This document shows positions 35,401 to 50,400 of a DNA stretch of 64,000 bases, in pieces. This DNA is from Lanius collurio. Taxonomy: Eukaryota; Chordata; Aves; Passeriformes; Laniidae. Position 1 is the stretch's first letter. Each line of letters opens with the position of its first letter. The notes under the pieces were generated by a model, which was not told the DNA's origin, searched no databases, and saw nothing but the letters and a program-made list of their open reading frames with translations. Made by a program: the position numbers and the translations under genes. The stretch is from positions 2,330,961 through 2,394,960 of the forward strand of contig JACBWW010000067.1 in assembly GCA_020086605.1 (NCBI GenBank), written 5' to 3'.

Positions 35401-38400
35401 CAGTGTGCAAACACCACGAGTCACCGAGTTTCCCAGGGGCACCACCTTTGGTGGGACAGAGGCTTCTGCTTACCCAGCCTCCAGTCCTCAATAAACAGGT
35501 AACCAACCCAGCAAACAGCTCCAGCTGCAAGGCACACAGCCTCCAGGGAGGGCTGAGCAAGACCAGACTTTCCAGGGTAAGAAATGGGCCAAAGAAAGGA
35601 CTTGCCTCCTCACAAAGGTCCTGGGAGGCTTCAGCTTCCATTAGACTGCTGGGCAAATCTCTAGCAATAGCTCTAAGTTCAAGTTCAGACCTTCAAAGAA
35701 AGGGCTGGGAAGGAATAGGCCCACAAATGTTCCTGCTATCTAATGAATCTTCTCCAAAAGATAGGAATGGAAGTCTCACCATCCTTCTATCAACCCAGAG
35801 CTTTTGCCCTCTTCTGGACTTCTTCTAAGCCCTTGTCTGCTGAAGGTGTGGTGGCTTGAGTCTAGTTAAAGTACCACAGATCATTAACTCTGTCCTGCCC
35901 AGCCATGCCTTGCAACCCACATACCACAAATGCCTTCTCCTTCTGGCTGTGTTCTTGGTCTCCTGAGGGCATTAACAAGTTTGGGTAAAGCAGCCTGTTT
36001 TCACAGCTTCATTAAAAATATCAAAGCACAAACTAGACCATTGAAATTACTACCATGGTCAGCCTCAGGGGCCCCAAGATACCTGTGTGTTTTGGGTGAG
36101 TGGCAAATGATCAAAAGAGAGAAATAACAGGATAATAATGGATTGATGAACTACTACTGAGTCTGGCACAGCTCTTACTGCTGGCATTTTAGTCCAAGTG
36201 AGAGTGTGACTTAATGGAGTTATTAATAAACTTTTCTTCCTTGTAATGTGTGTTTTTAGGTGATTGCTGGCTCCTAGCTGCCATTGCATCTCTCACTTTG
36301 AATCCAGATATTCTGTTCCGTGTTGTTCCCAAGGCTCAGAGTTTCCAGAAGGACTATGCTGGAATCTTTCATTTCCAGGTACCTGCATGATCAGGGGATT
36401 GAGAATGAAAGAGGAAAATGCTAGTATTTAACTAGAAGCAGCTTTTTTGTTTGTTTGTTTGGAACAAGTGAAATAATCAACAGTTACAGTTTGTACATCA
36501 AATTGATGGGGGAGAGAGAAAGACAATTAGAACCGAGTTAAATAATGTTAAATGAGACCTGCTCACTGCTGAGTTTCTGCTGTCTTACAGCTGATGGGGC
36601 TCTGGAGAGTTATACAGATTTTGTAAACTGTACCATCAGGTCATGTGAGACCAAACCAAGCCCTGTTGCTGCCAGCTGTTGAGAGTGAATTCAGGCTTGT
36701 GTGATTCCTTCTCCTTCCCTCCCTGCTTTGCCTTTATTTCCTTGCCTGTGGACTCAGATTTAGCCAGCCTGCTTTTACTGGAGGTTAGGCTCAGGTTGGA
36801 GCAGTGCGGAATTACCCTGCAAAGCTAAAGGAGCTGTTCTGGTGAGGACAGAAATTTTCAAACACACATCTACCTATCCCTTCCACCAGCTCGCCTGTGA
36901 GTGTTATGGTGTGAATTATCATCTCTCCTTTCAGGAATGCAGCAAATCCTGGAGTAAACATTTCTAGCTTTCAGGCCAAAATTTAGCACCAGGAGTGTTT
37001 CACACACTTCCTAGTATTTTCAGAAGGGATTAGCTCTATTGAGTGTTTCCCCTTTAGATGACCTCTCCTTGCAGCATTTTTACAGGGGCATTGGTTTTTA
37101 TTTCCCTAAAGATTGAGCCTTGAGATGGTTTAGAGTATCCAATCTCCATGTTGGCTTTCTGGGCTGTGTACCATGTAAACTCAGTTTACACGTTCGGAGA
37201 GTTGTTTTGATGTTCTGTGCAACAAGATGCTGTTAATATTTCCTATCAGCAAAATTGAAGATAGCGCTAAGAAGCCTGCTGAATGCTCCCCAGAGCTGGG
37301 AGGAGTTTGTCTCTATTACAAAGGAGAGGAATCCAGCATGGGAGTAAACCCTACAGTGGCTTATGCAGGGGGAAGTGATGACAGGTGAAAGGGTACAAGG
37401 ATGGTACCGTGGGGCTATTATGGGCACACCAGCCCCCATCACCTTTTCCTTTCTTCTTTCCCTCAGTTCTGGCAGTACGGGGAGTGGGTGGACGTGGTGG
37501 TGGACGACAGGCTGCCCACCAAGAACGGGAAGCTGGTCTTCGTGCACTCGGAGGAAGGCAATGAGTTCTGGAGCGCGCTGCTGGAGAAGGCCTACGCCAA
37601 GTACGGGGCTGGGTGGGAGCTGTGCCCCTGGCTGTGCCCCTGGTGGTGGTCCGGGCCAGGGGTGTCAGTCACAACACGCTTCACTCTAATGCAGCTTCCC
37701 CCCCCCAGCATTTACAGTTCCCTCTAGGTCCATAAAGGGAATTGCCAACTGTGTTTCAAGGGCCTTTAATTCTGTTGCCCCCATCACATTGATGACCAAC
37801 CAAATTAAGAGATTCTAAATGATAAACCCTTCTTTCTGTGGTACCTTGTGCTTTCAGGTGAAGATGGACCCTTCTATCCTTCTTATAATCTCTCCCACAG
37901 GTTGAATGGCTCTTATGAAGCTCTAGCAGGAGGATCCACTGTGGAGGGCTTTGAGGATTTTACTGGAGGCATCTCCGAGTCCTATGAACTGCGGAGAGCC
38001 CCTTCAAACCTGTACCAAATCATCCAGAAGGCTCTGAGAGCTGGGTCACTGCTTGGCTGCTCCATTGATGTAAGAGACTGACAAAGCTTTTCTCTCCTTG
38101 ATCTTCTTCTCAGGGCTTTTTTTACTGTCACAAAAGCCCAGACCAATGTTAGATGTAGGTAGGAAGATCTGATAGAAAAGCAAACTGCGATTAATGTGAG
38201 ACCTCTATTGATTTCAGTATCAAAAACTCTGGACAAGGTTCTAAATAACCAATTCTTTTGTGTCTTCCTATTTACATGACAGCATGTGATAATACTTAGA
38301 GCTATCAACTACCTACTGGTCTTCTGGAACTCCATTTTCATTCTCTGAGTAAATTTTGTGTAATTTTAACTCCAGGCACTCGACAGCCAGAGACAAACTC

Positions 38401-41400
38401 ACTGAGACACTTTGTTGTAGCCTGTAGTCTGATTCTGGCTTTGATTTTCAGTCTTAAAGATTACTGACACCTGTAATACAAACACTCTCAAGTTAGAGAT
38501 GTTGTTTGGACATGTTTTGGAAACGTCACACCTTTCACATCCTGTTTCATTATCTTGTTTGCCTTGTGGCGTATAGAATTACCAGAGTTCCAATTTTGAT
38601 ATACTGGATCTCGACTGAGACAGGCTAGAGCTAAGTTCATGTGAACATGTCTTTGCAGGGGACTGGGTCTGTCACCTGAGCTGGGAATTGATTTAGATTT
38701 CATTGTGCATTCTTGAATTTCTTCTGTGCTCAGACTGCATATTAAGGGGCATGAAACTGCAGCTTTTGCTGTGGATCTCACCTTGATTTAATATACTTTG
38801 CATCAAGAATATTGGTATTCATTTTGCATACCACTTTGAATATCTTTCCCCATATTAATTTGCTTATGAAAGCTGAGTTCATGCACAGTATATAATCATA
38901 AATGTGCATACTTTTATTGCTCCAGATAACTGCTGCAGCTGAAATAGAAGCAGTCACAAGTCTGAAGCTGGTGAAAGGACATGCTTACTCTGTCACTGGA
39001 GCAGAGGAGGTAAGCCACCTCTCTGGGGCCATCATGCAAAGCAGCTTGGGGTTGCAACAGTGCAGTGCCTTCAACTTTCTGATGTCTTTCAGTGACTGAC
39101 CATAAAAGTGTTCCTAACGTAGGCACCCTCTTACAGAAAAAGGAAGTACCTGTTGTACTCAGCCAGGTCAGAAGCTTTGTACAGGTGGTGGTGTGGAGCA
39201 CACTGTGCAGTCTGCCACTTGTATGGTACCAACAGGCTGGAGTGCAAAGTGTTAAAGGTGGGCCAAGCTGTTCCCAAAATTCAGGGTACAGAAAGGAGAA
39301 GCAGGAGAGCAGGCAGCCAATCCCAAAATGTTTATACTGTGTGAGGTGGGAGCAAGTACTTTGCCAGTCAGAGCTGATGGGAAAGGAGTAAAGCTTCTTT
39401 GATGAACTCTGCCGTGAGTCTCACCTTCAGAGCAAGCCCCAGGTACTCCTCCTCCTCTGAAACTGGAATCATTATAGGGATGTCCATGCCAGATAAACTC
39501 CTTCCAACCTTGCTGTCTTGTGCAATGTTTCCTGCTTTTGAGGATGTAGATATTCTGCTGGTTTGTAGCTGATGTTTTTCCTTGCAGGTTGCTGTCATTA
39601 CATGAAGTGGTGAGTGCTGCAGCTAATGGCTCACTTGGACACAGGATAATATAAAATAAGGGTGGAAGGCATCTAGGTGTCTTTTAACTATTGCAAATTG
39701 TAATGGACTGCATCACTCAAGTACAAATCGTGTTTTATCCTATCTGAAAAGCAACTGCCCTCTGATGATCGGAAAAATGGAAGTGCTCAGGCTCTGTTTG
39801 TTGTGGATCTTTTAGGTATATTACCGAGGACGGCCAGAGAAACTAGTGAGGCTTAGGAATCCCTGGGGTGAAGTAGAATGGACTGGATCTTGGAGTGATA
39901 AGTAGGTTTTTATATGCCTATGCTTCTCTCTCTTTGGTGTATTTTGGAATCTATTAAAAATTAAATTGGGACAATGCAGTTAATCCAATCACAAAGCGCA
40001 TTTAGCAGAGATACTAAATCAGTTGGAATAAAACACTATTAATTTATTACCAAGGTTGGATATTGATCCATTCTGTCCAGCGGGCATTAATACCTGCCTC
40101 AGGCAGAGCTTTTTCATCAGAGACAGCAGCTCTTGATTTAACTCTGAGCAGCCCAATGCAAACTGTACACACGTCGTTTTGCAAGACAGCTTTTCTCAAA
40201 CTGATCCTACCAATGGTACCAGGACCTAAGTAAAATACACAAACCAGTCCTGTTCCCGGGAGTTAAAGCAGGGATAAACCATTATAGCTCTGCTTCAACT
40301 CTGAGGTTGCTCAGCTCTAAATCAGACCAGTATTTGGTACCTATCTGAGAATCTTGAAAAAGCGTGACGCTGACTAAGCTAAGGACACAGAAGTTTGAAA
40401 ATCTCTCAGAAACTGACTAGGCTTCAACTATCTTGGAATCTTGGGAGCATGGTAGTGACAACACCTCTTTTATTTTTATATTTAGAATGGCATAAATTTT
40501 ACTGTCATTTGGGCCACAATATATTTTTTCATGCAACACTCTGAGATTTTCAGTTTCCTGTCCTCACTGACTGCATCCTGGGTGCTGCTGTATCATAATT
40601 AAGGAAAGAAAATAAAGATAACATTATGATTACTTTTACTTTTATCAGACCTGCATTGCTCAGCCCCAAGGTAAGGTGCCTCAGGCACACACACATGCCA
40701 TATCCTGGTTTTGTCACACCTGTTTTGCCATGGGACAGCCTCACTGAGGAAGGTGCAGCACTGCATTGTCACGTGGGAGCAGATCAGAGCAGAATTGTCT
40801 CTGAGCACATTAATATCAGAATGGCAAGGGAGTGATGCTGTTTTCTGCAGTAAATTTTCTGATTCCACCTTTTTGCTTTCCTGTTCTTTCATGACCCTCA
40901 ACGATGGAGGTTATATTATTTCCCTTTGGAGGATATCAGGCACCCCAATAGATCTTAAAATGGAGAAGCTCTGACTGACTTTCAGGCTGCAAATTTCGTA
41001 ATCCTGCCAGTCTGTTTGTACCTTCTGGCACCTGGCAGGGGAGATTCAATTCAAGGCTTATTTGTTGCAAACACGGTAGCAGTCTGATTCCAGCCCAGCA
41101 TAGTCAGGTTGCAGGGTGTGCTCTCATTTGGAGGGGCACAAGGTCTATTTGTTGGAGAAATAGATTCTTCTTTATTAGCCTGTGATGGAATCTAACTCAG
41201 ATCTCATTGCAGGGTAAAATGTAACAGCTGAAAAGTGTGCTTTTGTGCTTTGTCTGCAGTGCTCCTGAGTGGAATTATGTTGATCCCAAACAAAAACAGG
41301 CTCTGGATAAGCAAGTAGATGATGGAGAGTTTTGGTGAGAATTGTTCATTTAGCTTACTCTTTTGGACATTTTTTGTGCCTTAAGAAATCCTTTCAGTTG

Positions 41401-44400
41401 GATGGAGAAAAACTGCCAGCATCAAGGGGGTTAATAATGACATGCATGCATTGTTAGTCTCTTATTTATCTCCCTTCCTATTCAAATATTACCTTTTATT
41501 AGAGCTTGCATAACTCGGCGCTTATCCAGAATATAGAGACCAGATGGTGATAAAATTAATGAGGTGGCAAGAATGAACCTCAGCTGCTCTACATTTTGAG
41601 GTTTGTTTTTTTGCCTAAAATGCTACACACTAATGAAAAAGTTCAGATTACCAGCTTGGGAAGAGTCTGTTTACTCAGACCTAATAGAAAGCCTGTCCTA
41701 ACCCTGATCTGATTATATATGGATCATTGCTGAACCCATGTCACTCTGTCCTAGCCTGGAAAGATAAACGGCCACCGTCCTCCAGTGCAATCAGCTGCAT
41801 GGGCCATCAGGCACTGGGAAATGAGAGCAGACCTCTGCTTGCAGCATGAAGCAATCAAGGCCTGTCACTCATGCAAACCTACCAGGAATGGTAAAAACAA
41901 ACATCAATGATAGGACTGAAGCAAAACACCAAACTGAGACTGTTTTCCTACAGAGCGATGCTTTCACAAGGGCCAACTCTTACTCCCTTTAAATGGAATC
42001 TCCCTGCACATATTGTTTCACCAGTTCCAGTGAATTCACTCGTGAAGCATGATCCATGAGGGATTGCCCACAGCTGGGGATGACAAAAAATAATTTGACT
42101 GAGCCTATAATGTGTAACAGCCATTGACAAAGACTGTCTCCAGAAGATGCAGCTCATTCAGGCATTGGGCAATTTTGTTTCCCAAAAGCCAGTTCCATGT
42201 TTCAGAATTCAATTAGATGCAGCTTTGGGCAGCTCTGTAGTACCAATGTGTACTGCCCTGTTGGGAGACGTGTCCAGCTGCAGCCACCTCTGTTGCAGGC
42301 TGATGGACTAACCTGGTCTTTTTGTGTGCCAGGATGGCATTTTCAGATTTCCAAAGGCAGTTTAGCCGCCTTGAGATCTGCAACTTGACTCCCGACACAC
42401 TCTCGAGCAACGAGGTCAACAAATGGCACCTGACAATGTTTAATGGACAGTGGAGACGGGGTTCGACTGCTGGGGGCTGCCAGAACTACCAAGGTAAGGA
42501 CCCAACCAAATGGGCCTTTCAGTGAAATCCCAAACAAAACATTCAAAACATAAGTGCTTGTGAACTGGAGGGGACTGTGGTGGGAAGGAAGAGCTTGGAG
42601 GTGCAAAAATACCTGTGGGGTTTAGACAGTAAGCAAAAGCTTGGGAGTTTAAATGAAGATCTAATTCACACTTATTTCCTCATGGGGGATTACCAGCCCA
42701 CCAAGCAGTTAATTCGTGACAATATTATATATTTTTTCTCTATCTGCTTTTCCTGCTTACATGCCTTTTGCTGCTGGCTGGAGTAATCCTCTGAAGGGCT
42801 GGGTAGGCCAGGAAAGTGTCACAGTTCAGTGGCACTGTTATTTCCAATTCATTTTCAGGTTAGAACTCTGGAGAGGCTGTCTGGGATTTGTTCCTCTTGC
42901 AACAATAACAGCCTCAGCCAAGGCCACTGCCTGGAGATAAATATCTGGCTGGAATTAACAATATCAGCTCCTCCCCGTTGGTCGTTAGTGCCCATGAAAT
43001 ACCCTGGTGTTTTGATTTCCCATGGCTCCAGTTGATACTCAGCATAGCTGTGAAAACAAAAACCTATGTAACTCAATGGAAAGAACTGGAAAAACTCCAG
43101 GCAGAAGTCCTTCCACAGAGACACCCTCTGTAGGTCTAGTGACAGCCATCTTGGCTGCAACGACAACAAAAAGTCTCCTCATTTTTGTCTCCCATTGGGA
43201 ATTCTTAGCAACATACTGGACCAATCCCCAGTTTAAAATCCGGTTGGATGAACCAGATGATGACCATGAAGGGAGTTTGAATGAGCCATGCTGTACTGTT
43301 CTGGTGGGCTTGATGCAGAAGAACCGCAGGAGACAGAAGAGAATGGGAGAAGGTCTGCTTAGTATTGGTTATTCACTCTATCAGGTAAAGTTTGTTCCTG
43401 ATTTTAAAGGCTTTATTCCTTGTTCTGTCAAGCTGGAAAAAAATTAGCAGTGTGCTACATCTTGACATTCAGCACTACACTTCTATAAGAACTGGATTTT
43501 GCAAAATGATTAAATTACTTCTCTCATTTCTTCCTGACCCCCATAATATGGGAAGACTCAGATAAATTGAGGCTCAGTTTTTGTCCCACTTCAACAGTGT
43601 AAATTGGCAGTGTAAATTATCAAGCCAGTAATTTAGCAACAGTCTCAATGAGAATCTTCTCTTACAAAATCTGAATGGGGGCAGGCTCGGGGTGCCTGGC
43701 AATTCCAGATAAGTGTTTCTGATTACAGCCCATCATTAGTCCTCAGTAGTCACTTTCTTTTTTATCATTATCTGTCTCTTGCATTTCAAACTTTTTTTTT
43801 TAATCCATTGTCTGCCATATGCTACTGTTCTGGTTCAGTAAATTTGGGGTTTTGTTTACCCTGATTTTCCCAGTGTTGCTAAAAATATAATGTAAGGAAA
43901 AAGCCTGCAGTGTAACCTCTCATTTCTGTGGTGTGAGGGTACAGAAGCAAATGTAAAAATTTCCAACCAGTATCTTCATTACCAGTATCATATATGGACA
44001 AAAACAATTAAATGTTGTATAGACTCCACTGGATGAAGATCATTAGCCAGCACAGGTGGGAGCAGATGGGAATGGCTGACTTTTGCTTATAGATCTTGTG
44101 TGGGATGGCTTGAAATCAGGGAAGGTTTTCTCTATTGCCCAAGTGCCTGCATGCACACATGGCTCTCTGAGCATGTTTCTGAGCTGCCTTCTCTGTGGTG
44201 CCAGGCACCCTCACCTATCAGCATCCTGAATTTGTGCATTATGGATATCTCTCTTCTCCCAACACTGACTACCACAGTGCTTTATGTATGTTCTGTCTCA
44301 TCTGCATCCTCTCTGGTCTTATCCACGGTGGGGTAGACTTGGTGACTCTTAAGATGTAAACTTTTTGGAAAGTTTTGGCTGCTAAGTCCTCTCAGGTAGG

Positions 44401-47400
44401 CACCCAGCTATGATCCCAGCTCCTTGGATCATGCACCATGGTAGGTTTGCTTCACCACAGCTGATGCTGTGGCTGGGGAGCTCCAGTTAGGACAGCAGAG
44501 ATGATGACCTTAGGCAGATCTCTCTGCAGGAGAAGGTGAAAAGCTGTGTGTTCATGTCTGTCTACCTGCCCTGCAGAGCTTTTGCAAGCCAGGTAGCTGC
44601 CTGCTGACAACGACTGTGTGTCCATCACCCAGCTCCTGGCCTTCCAATATGCTGGTTAAAGGGAACTACACCTGAGGTCTCAAGGGGCCACTCAGGCTCC
44701 AGAAATGTATGGGTGATATTTTTAAGAGCTCTTTTGGGGCTTGGGAGGACACTCTCTTTGGCTCTCTCTGGAATCCATGCTCTCAAGATAACTCATTGCT
44801 TCTGAGTTGGAAATTTGCCTTATATTTGGAGGTACAAGTTAACAAGCAATTCAGTTACTTTAGGAAGGGCCAAATCTTGAAGTTTGCTACTTGTTATCGT
44901 TGCCTCACAACAATCTCATCATCCCCAGGCTGACTGCTAGTGACAGTAGCCTTATATTTTCATCATATTTAGTACCAGTAGAGTAGTGGATTTTAGGTCT
45001 GCAATAAACTCTGCTTTTGGTTAGCAAAATGGGGCTAACTCGTTGACTTTCCTGGCTGAGCACTTAAAGTCTTACTCAAATATTTCCAACCAACAATATT
45101 GTTCCCAACACCACATCAGGAGAAAACAAATGTACTATCGGTTTCTCTGGATGAAGATTCAGTTTTTCCTTTTGGAACAGCTCTAGGACAGGACAGAATT
45201 TCATGTGTATCCAATACTATTATGTGTGGTTGTAAATGAAAATTGAAAAAATAAGTGTCTAAAGGAGGCTTTATCTGAATTTTTTTCCCTACTGGTAGGT
45301 GCAGGTATATAGCAGCCCTTTAACTGTCTCTTTAATTGTCTCTTTCCCTTCCTTTCAGATTCCTCAGGAGGTATGTATTCTCTGCTGAAGACTTCCAGCC
45401 TTCACATGGGCACCTCCCCTTGCACTGGAGAATTTAGCTGCTGGGAAGACTTGTCCTTACTAATGATATCTCTTCTGGAGAGCTTTGCCCTTGAATCACA
45501 GGATCAATATCTCAAGTTCTGAATAAAAATTTTCAAGGGACTGGGGCATAAGGATTTATTACAGATGTCTTGATCTCACTTATACTTGTTGAAATTTGAC
45601 TTCCAGGAAGTTTGTACAACTGAGGTCAGAATTTGTTTAGTTCAGGTGAAGGCAGAACAGGATCACTGTACTCTAAAACTGAGAAAATATAGCTAATATG
45701 GTTTAGAAGAAATGCCAAGCTATGTGGATCTTTTGCAGTTCTGAGCTGGGGCTCCTGGTTATGAACAAGTCCTGCTTAACCTTCCCTAATCCCCCCAGAT
45801 GTCAATACTGAGGCAAAGAGACTTTTCATTGCTGAAGAAAGAGACCCCAGGGGTGTCTGGCAGTAGGAATAGCCTATACTCATTACTGAGGTCCAGCAGC
45901 CTATGCTGCCAATTTTTCCTTGGCTTTTCAGCCCTTTTTTCTCTCTCAGTAAATGAATGTGTGGCCATGTAGCAATTAACTGTGTTCTTTTAGCAGCCTT
46001 GCAAATGCAAAGGGAAAATGAACTTTATATATTGGAGAAGATATGGATCTGTCTTCTTAACCTTTGCAGTTCCACTTAGCTTAATATTGAGTGAGGGGAA
46101 AGGATGGGCCAGTTGAATAAATACCAAATTCAATCTTATCTCAGAACAATAGAGGAAAAAAACCATATTTTTCTACACTTTACAACAGAAAAACTGAATG
46201 ATTAAACAATGTTTGGTAAGATCTTTGTGTGCTCTGGTCTTAAAAAGACAGAAACCTTATCCCTAAGCAATGCTTCCCATCCTGCATCAGCCACACAGCA
46301 CTTTTTGTGTGTCACTGAATCACACTTTTTGAAAGACATCTTTGTGGAGCAAAAGTCATGAATAGGAGTTTTATAGCAGGGATGTTTTTCTTAGACCACT
46401 GTTCCTTTTATGTCAGTGTTTTATTTTATGAACTGTGCAATGTTTAACTTCCTAAAGAGTTTATTAGTATTTGGGAAAATTTAAGGATTCATTTATCCAA
46501 ATGAATCTCCCTAGTATTACTGATAGGAGTTGGGTAAATCACCTAATGGGGCCCCAAAAGTCTCACCCTTGTGACTACTGCTTTGTCCTCTTTACTGTTC
46601 CTTTCTGTCTGTTTAAAGAAACCAGAGACTACAGTTCCTATGCACTTAGGAGATTTATTCCATACCATGAATTGCTGAAAAATATTCTGAAAATTAAATT
46701 TGTCCTCAAGCAGCCCATGAAAGCAAAAAATGCTCAATGCACAGATAATTTACAGTGTAGTAATTTGATCAGATGTGAGCACACATTATGATACTTTTTT
46801 TTATTTTATGGTTATAAGCGTAAAGAGGCATGTGAAAAGATAATCTTTATAGAGGAAGATTCTTGCCCCTTCTAATTATCTGCCTGTTTCCCATGACAGA
46901 ACCCTGGTGGTTTTCTTTCGTGCCATCCCTGACGGATTTGTTATTTTATGCAAAGAGAAGCTTGAGGTGGCTTCGAAGCACTGAAATTGAAATTGGGTGG
47001 CTGGCTTACCTGGGAACTGCCAAAGGGTTTCTAACGAAAACACATTCCCCACAGCTGGAAGACAGCACAGATGTGCACGCAGGCCGTGCTTTCTTTGCAA
47101 GGCACCAGCCAGCAGCCCGGACTGACCCCTATGTGAACGTGCGCGAGGTCTCCAGGCGCATGAGGCTGCCCCCGGGACAGTATCTCATTGTGCCCTCCAC
47201 CTTTGAGCCCTACAAGAGTGGGGAGTTCTGCCTGCGAGTTTTTGCTGAGAAACAGGCTAAATCACAGTGAGTATCTTCCCTGAACCCCCTCCACCCTCTG
47301 CTGGGGAGGCACACAAAGGAGAAGGGGGTGGTGCACCCACACCTTGGGCTTGATCTTTTGTCTTAACCAGCAAAATAGGCCCATTCCCACAACCCTTTTT

Positions 47401-50400
47401 CTTCCATGGTCTACCAGGGTGGCCACACACCCATGGCAGAGTCATGGCTCTTCAGAGCTGTCCACTCAGCACACAGCTGGGAACAAGATCCCTCAGTGCT
47501 GTGAAGTAGAAGATCCCACAGTTAAGGAGTGCAGGATTTGAGAGCATGAAGATGATGAGATGGTTTTAAAAAGGGTTGTATCAATAGCAGCCATTGGATG
47601 AAAAAACAGGAGTCTGGATGGAGGATAAGAATGGCAAGGCTGGATTTCCCATGGGAAATACCTTCAAAGAGTTGGGGCAGGCAGAGGTGGGATGGGGAGC
47701 ATGGGAAGCAGGAAACCCGGGAGCTTGTTCTGTGCTTTTGTTAATACCTTATAGTTAAACTGCTTTTTTTTTTTTTTTTCAAATTATTTTAAAGGCAATA
47801 CTTTAAAGTAGACTCATAATTTCTGGTTGTTTATTTTTTTTTCTTTTCTTCCTTAGGATGATGGGTGATGAAGTGTCTGCAAAACCATATGAGGTTAGAT
47901 GCCTTAACTGGGTGGAGTTTTCCTTCATAATGTGGGAGTAAAACAGGGGCAAGATTTTTATTTCCCGCCCAGCCGTGATTGCAGAATGTTTTTGTGCTGA
48001 GGAGAGGTATTTTTTGCTCATGGAGATTTTTTACATGTATCCATGTTTTAGTTTCACCTTCATCTTCATGTACCTGGGCCATGTGGCACAGAAACCTCAC
48101 CCTTGTAGATGGAGCTAGAATATGTTTGATTGTCCTTACTTCCAGCATGGGTAGGAGAAGGGAGAGAGGCATTTCCATAGAAACAAATGGTCTTTCCAAA
48201 GCCTGAGAGAAGCTGCAAAAGGCTTTCAAGGAGCTGCTGAATTGCTCTGGCCAAGTGCAGCAACACTTTCACTGTGACTATTTTCTAAAACCGTCATAAG
48301 AAAACTTTCTCATCAGCCTCAGGAAGTATTTTCTGCCAAACTAAGCCAGTCCCTGGCTGATCATGACTTAAGTAGTGCCTCTGTTTTGCCATTGCTGCAG
48401 AGTAAGTGCTCATTTTCTGTTTATGAAAATAAGCCCCTGTAAAGCACTTCTATAATATCCACTCTCTAAAGCTCACTTTCTAGAGCCACCTTGTTAACCA
48501 CACTCTTGGACATCCCTTTCCTCTAGCCTCATGTCGATAACAAAGATGTAGATGATGAGTTCAAGACTCTGTTCCAAAAGCTCTCTGGAGAGGTAAGTGG
48601 ATTAAAGTGAACAAAAAAGACCGAGACCTCTCTGTTATGACTGTACAAATATTTGACTTGCTGATTCCTTTTACTGTCTGTTCAAAAAACCAAGTATTTC
48701 TCCCCTTTTATTAACTCACAGCTTCAGTTCAATTTATTTTACAATAGAGAAGATTTTCTACATTGTTCCTCTTATTGGAGCAAAATGTGATTTTTTTTCC
48801 CCTTGGTAAGGCAAGGCAGGGAATAACTTTGAAAATAGGGGTGATAGGAGTGAGGACTGTGAAAGTATTATCCCACGGTGAAATAAATTACCTGTGGAGT
48901 TATCGTATAATTCTGACAATTGCTTGGCTGGCCAATTCCTTCCTTTTTGTTTAGCCCCAGGAACCAGGAAACTGTTGGCTGGGCTGTTTCTCTACTTAGT
49001 GTATTTGAAACACAGAATCTACAAAGCCCTGCTGTGTTAGCCTGTGGCTGTCGCATCAGATTTTCTCTTAATGAGCAGGTAGCCACTGCTATTGGAAAGG
49101 GAAAACATCTTTTTAGTTAGGAAGATCTTTTTGAGTTTTGAAAGAGCAATTTTAGAATTGTTTGGTTGTTGTTTCCATAAGCCGTGAAAATCTCAGATGT
49201 TCTCCTGAGTGTTTTTATTCAGTCAAACCTTTTAAAAAGTTGCCATTTACTGGGTTATGTCATCACAGCACCTAACAAACCACCTCTTTCTCAGCTGAAT
49301 GTCTAGGAAATATGGTTTTTAAGATCTTCTCCCTGCAATATCTGAAGCAAAATGTGAAGGCTTAGAAAAAAATTAAGGGTTTACATGCCTTAGATTTAGA
49401 AGGGAAATAGTCTCTGGATGTTTGGCAGCAAATTAATATAGCTTGTTTCAAATAATTTTTGTGTTAACACCTAAAGTATGTTTTGTTTTCTGTCCAGGAC
49501 TGTGAAGTGACTGCAACTGAACTTCAAAGGATCCTAAACCGTGTTTTGGCAAAGAGTAAGTGACATTATGTACTTCCCATTGGATGGAGCTGAGAATGGG
49601 ATCTATGCTAACAAAACACAGCTCTATCAGCTAAGGCCGATGACAAACCGAGTTTGTGTCTGGTCCCAGATGAGTTTCTCCTGGCTTGTTGAACCTCTGT
49701 ATATGGGGCAGGGTGGAAATACTGCCTTCCCTTCCAAACGCTGCCAGCAGATGTTCTGCAGAGGCACAACATTCCCTGTACTTTTCTGGGAAGACCACCA
49801 TGGTCAATACTATTATGCTGCTGCATGACTTCTGTGGACAGATAGAGGCATATCACCACCAAAACCAATAATATCCCCTTCCACTGTGGAAAAAAAGCTG
49901 TATGGATCAACTGAAAGGGCATAGTGGAAGAAATGGCAGAGCATTTACTTTGCTACCAAGATTTTAAGGCGGTTGATACCTCCAGCCTTGTCTGCAGAAA
50001 AATATTTGTCTTAAAGTATTTCTGACTTGGACTTTTATATTTCCCTTTTGTACAGGAAAGGATGTTAAAAGTGATGGATTCAACATTAACACTTGCAGGG
50101 ACATGATCAGCCTTTTGGATGTATCCTTTGAATATCATTTTGTCACCTTTAAAATTTCTGGATCTCTTTTGCAAAACTTCCTGACAAGCTGGGCTCAGTT
50201 TACACTTCAATCGCCCAGGCACATGGCTGGGGGCAAAAAATTCAGCTGAGGGTCTCTTATCAGCTCAGGGTGGCAGAAACCTGAACCATTTAATCATCAG
50301 CTGCTTCTCTCACCTGCTCTGCATCTCTCATTGCTTAAACATTTTCTTAAATATAGTGGGGAGAAGAAGCAGGGCCTTTCTGCCTGGCTACACCTGTGCA

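Larger units (their letters stand above)
28531..36259 (+). other. CAPN8 intron 2
   Basis: About 7.7 kb, the largest intron in the window. It contains a CT/A low-complexity tract near 30421-30457, a GATATA microsatellite at 32414-32461 and an A run near 32550. I see no coding exon or RNA gene inside it. Confidence 0.8.

Noticed and set aside
35700..35830. Possible CR1 remnant (cctcttctggacttcttc)
   Set aside because: One short phrase only, with no flanking CR1 landmarks.
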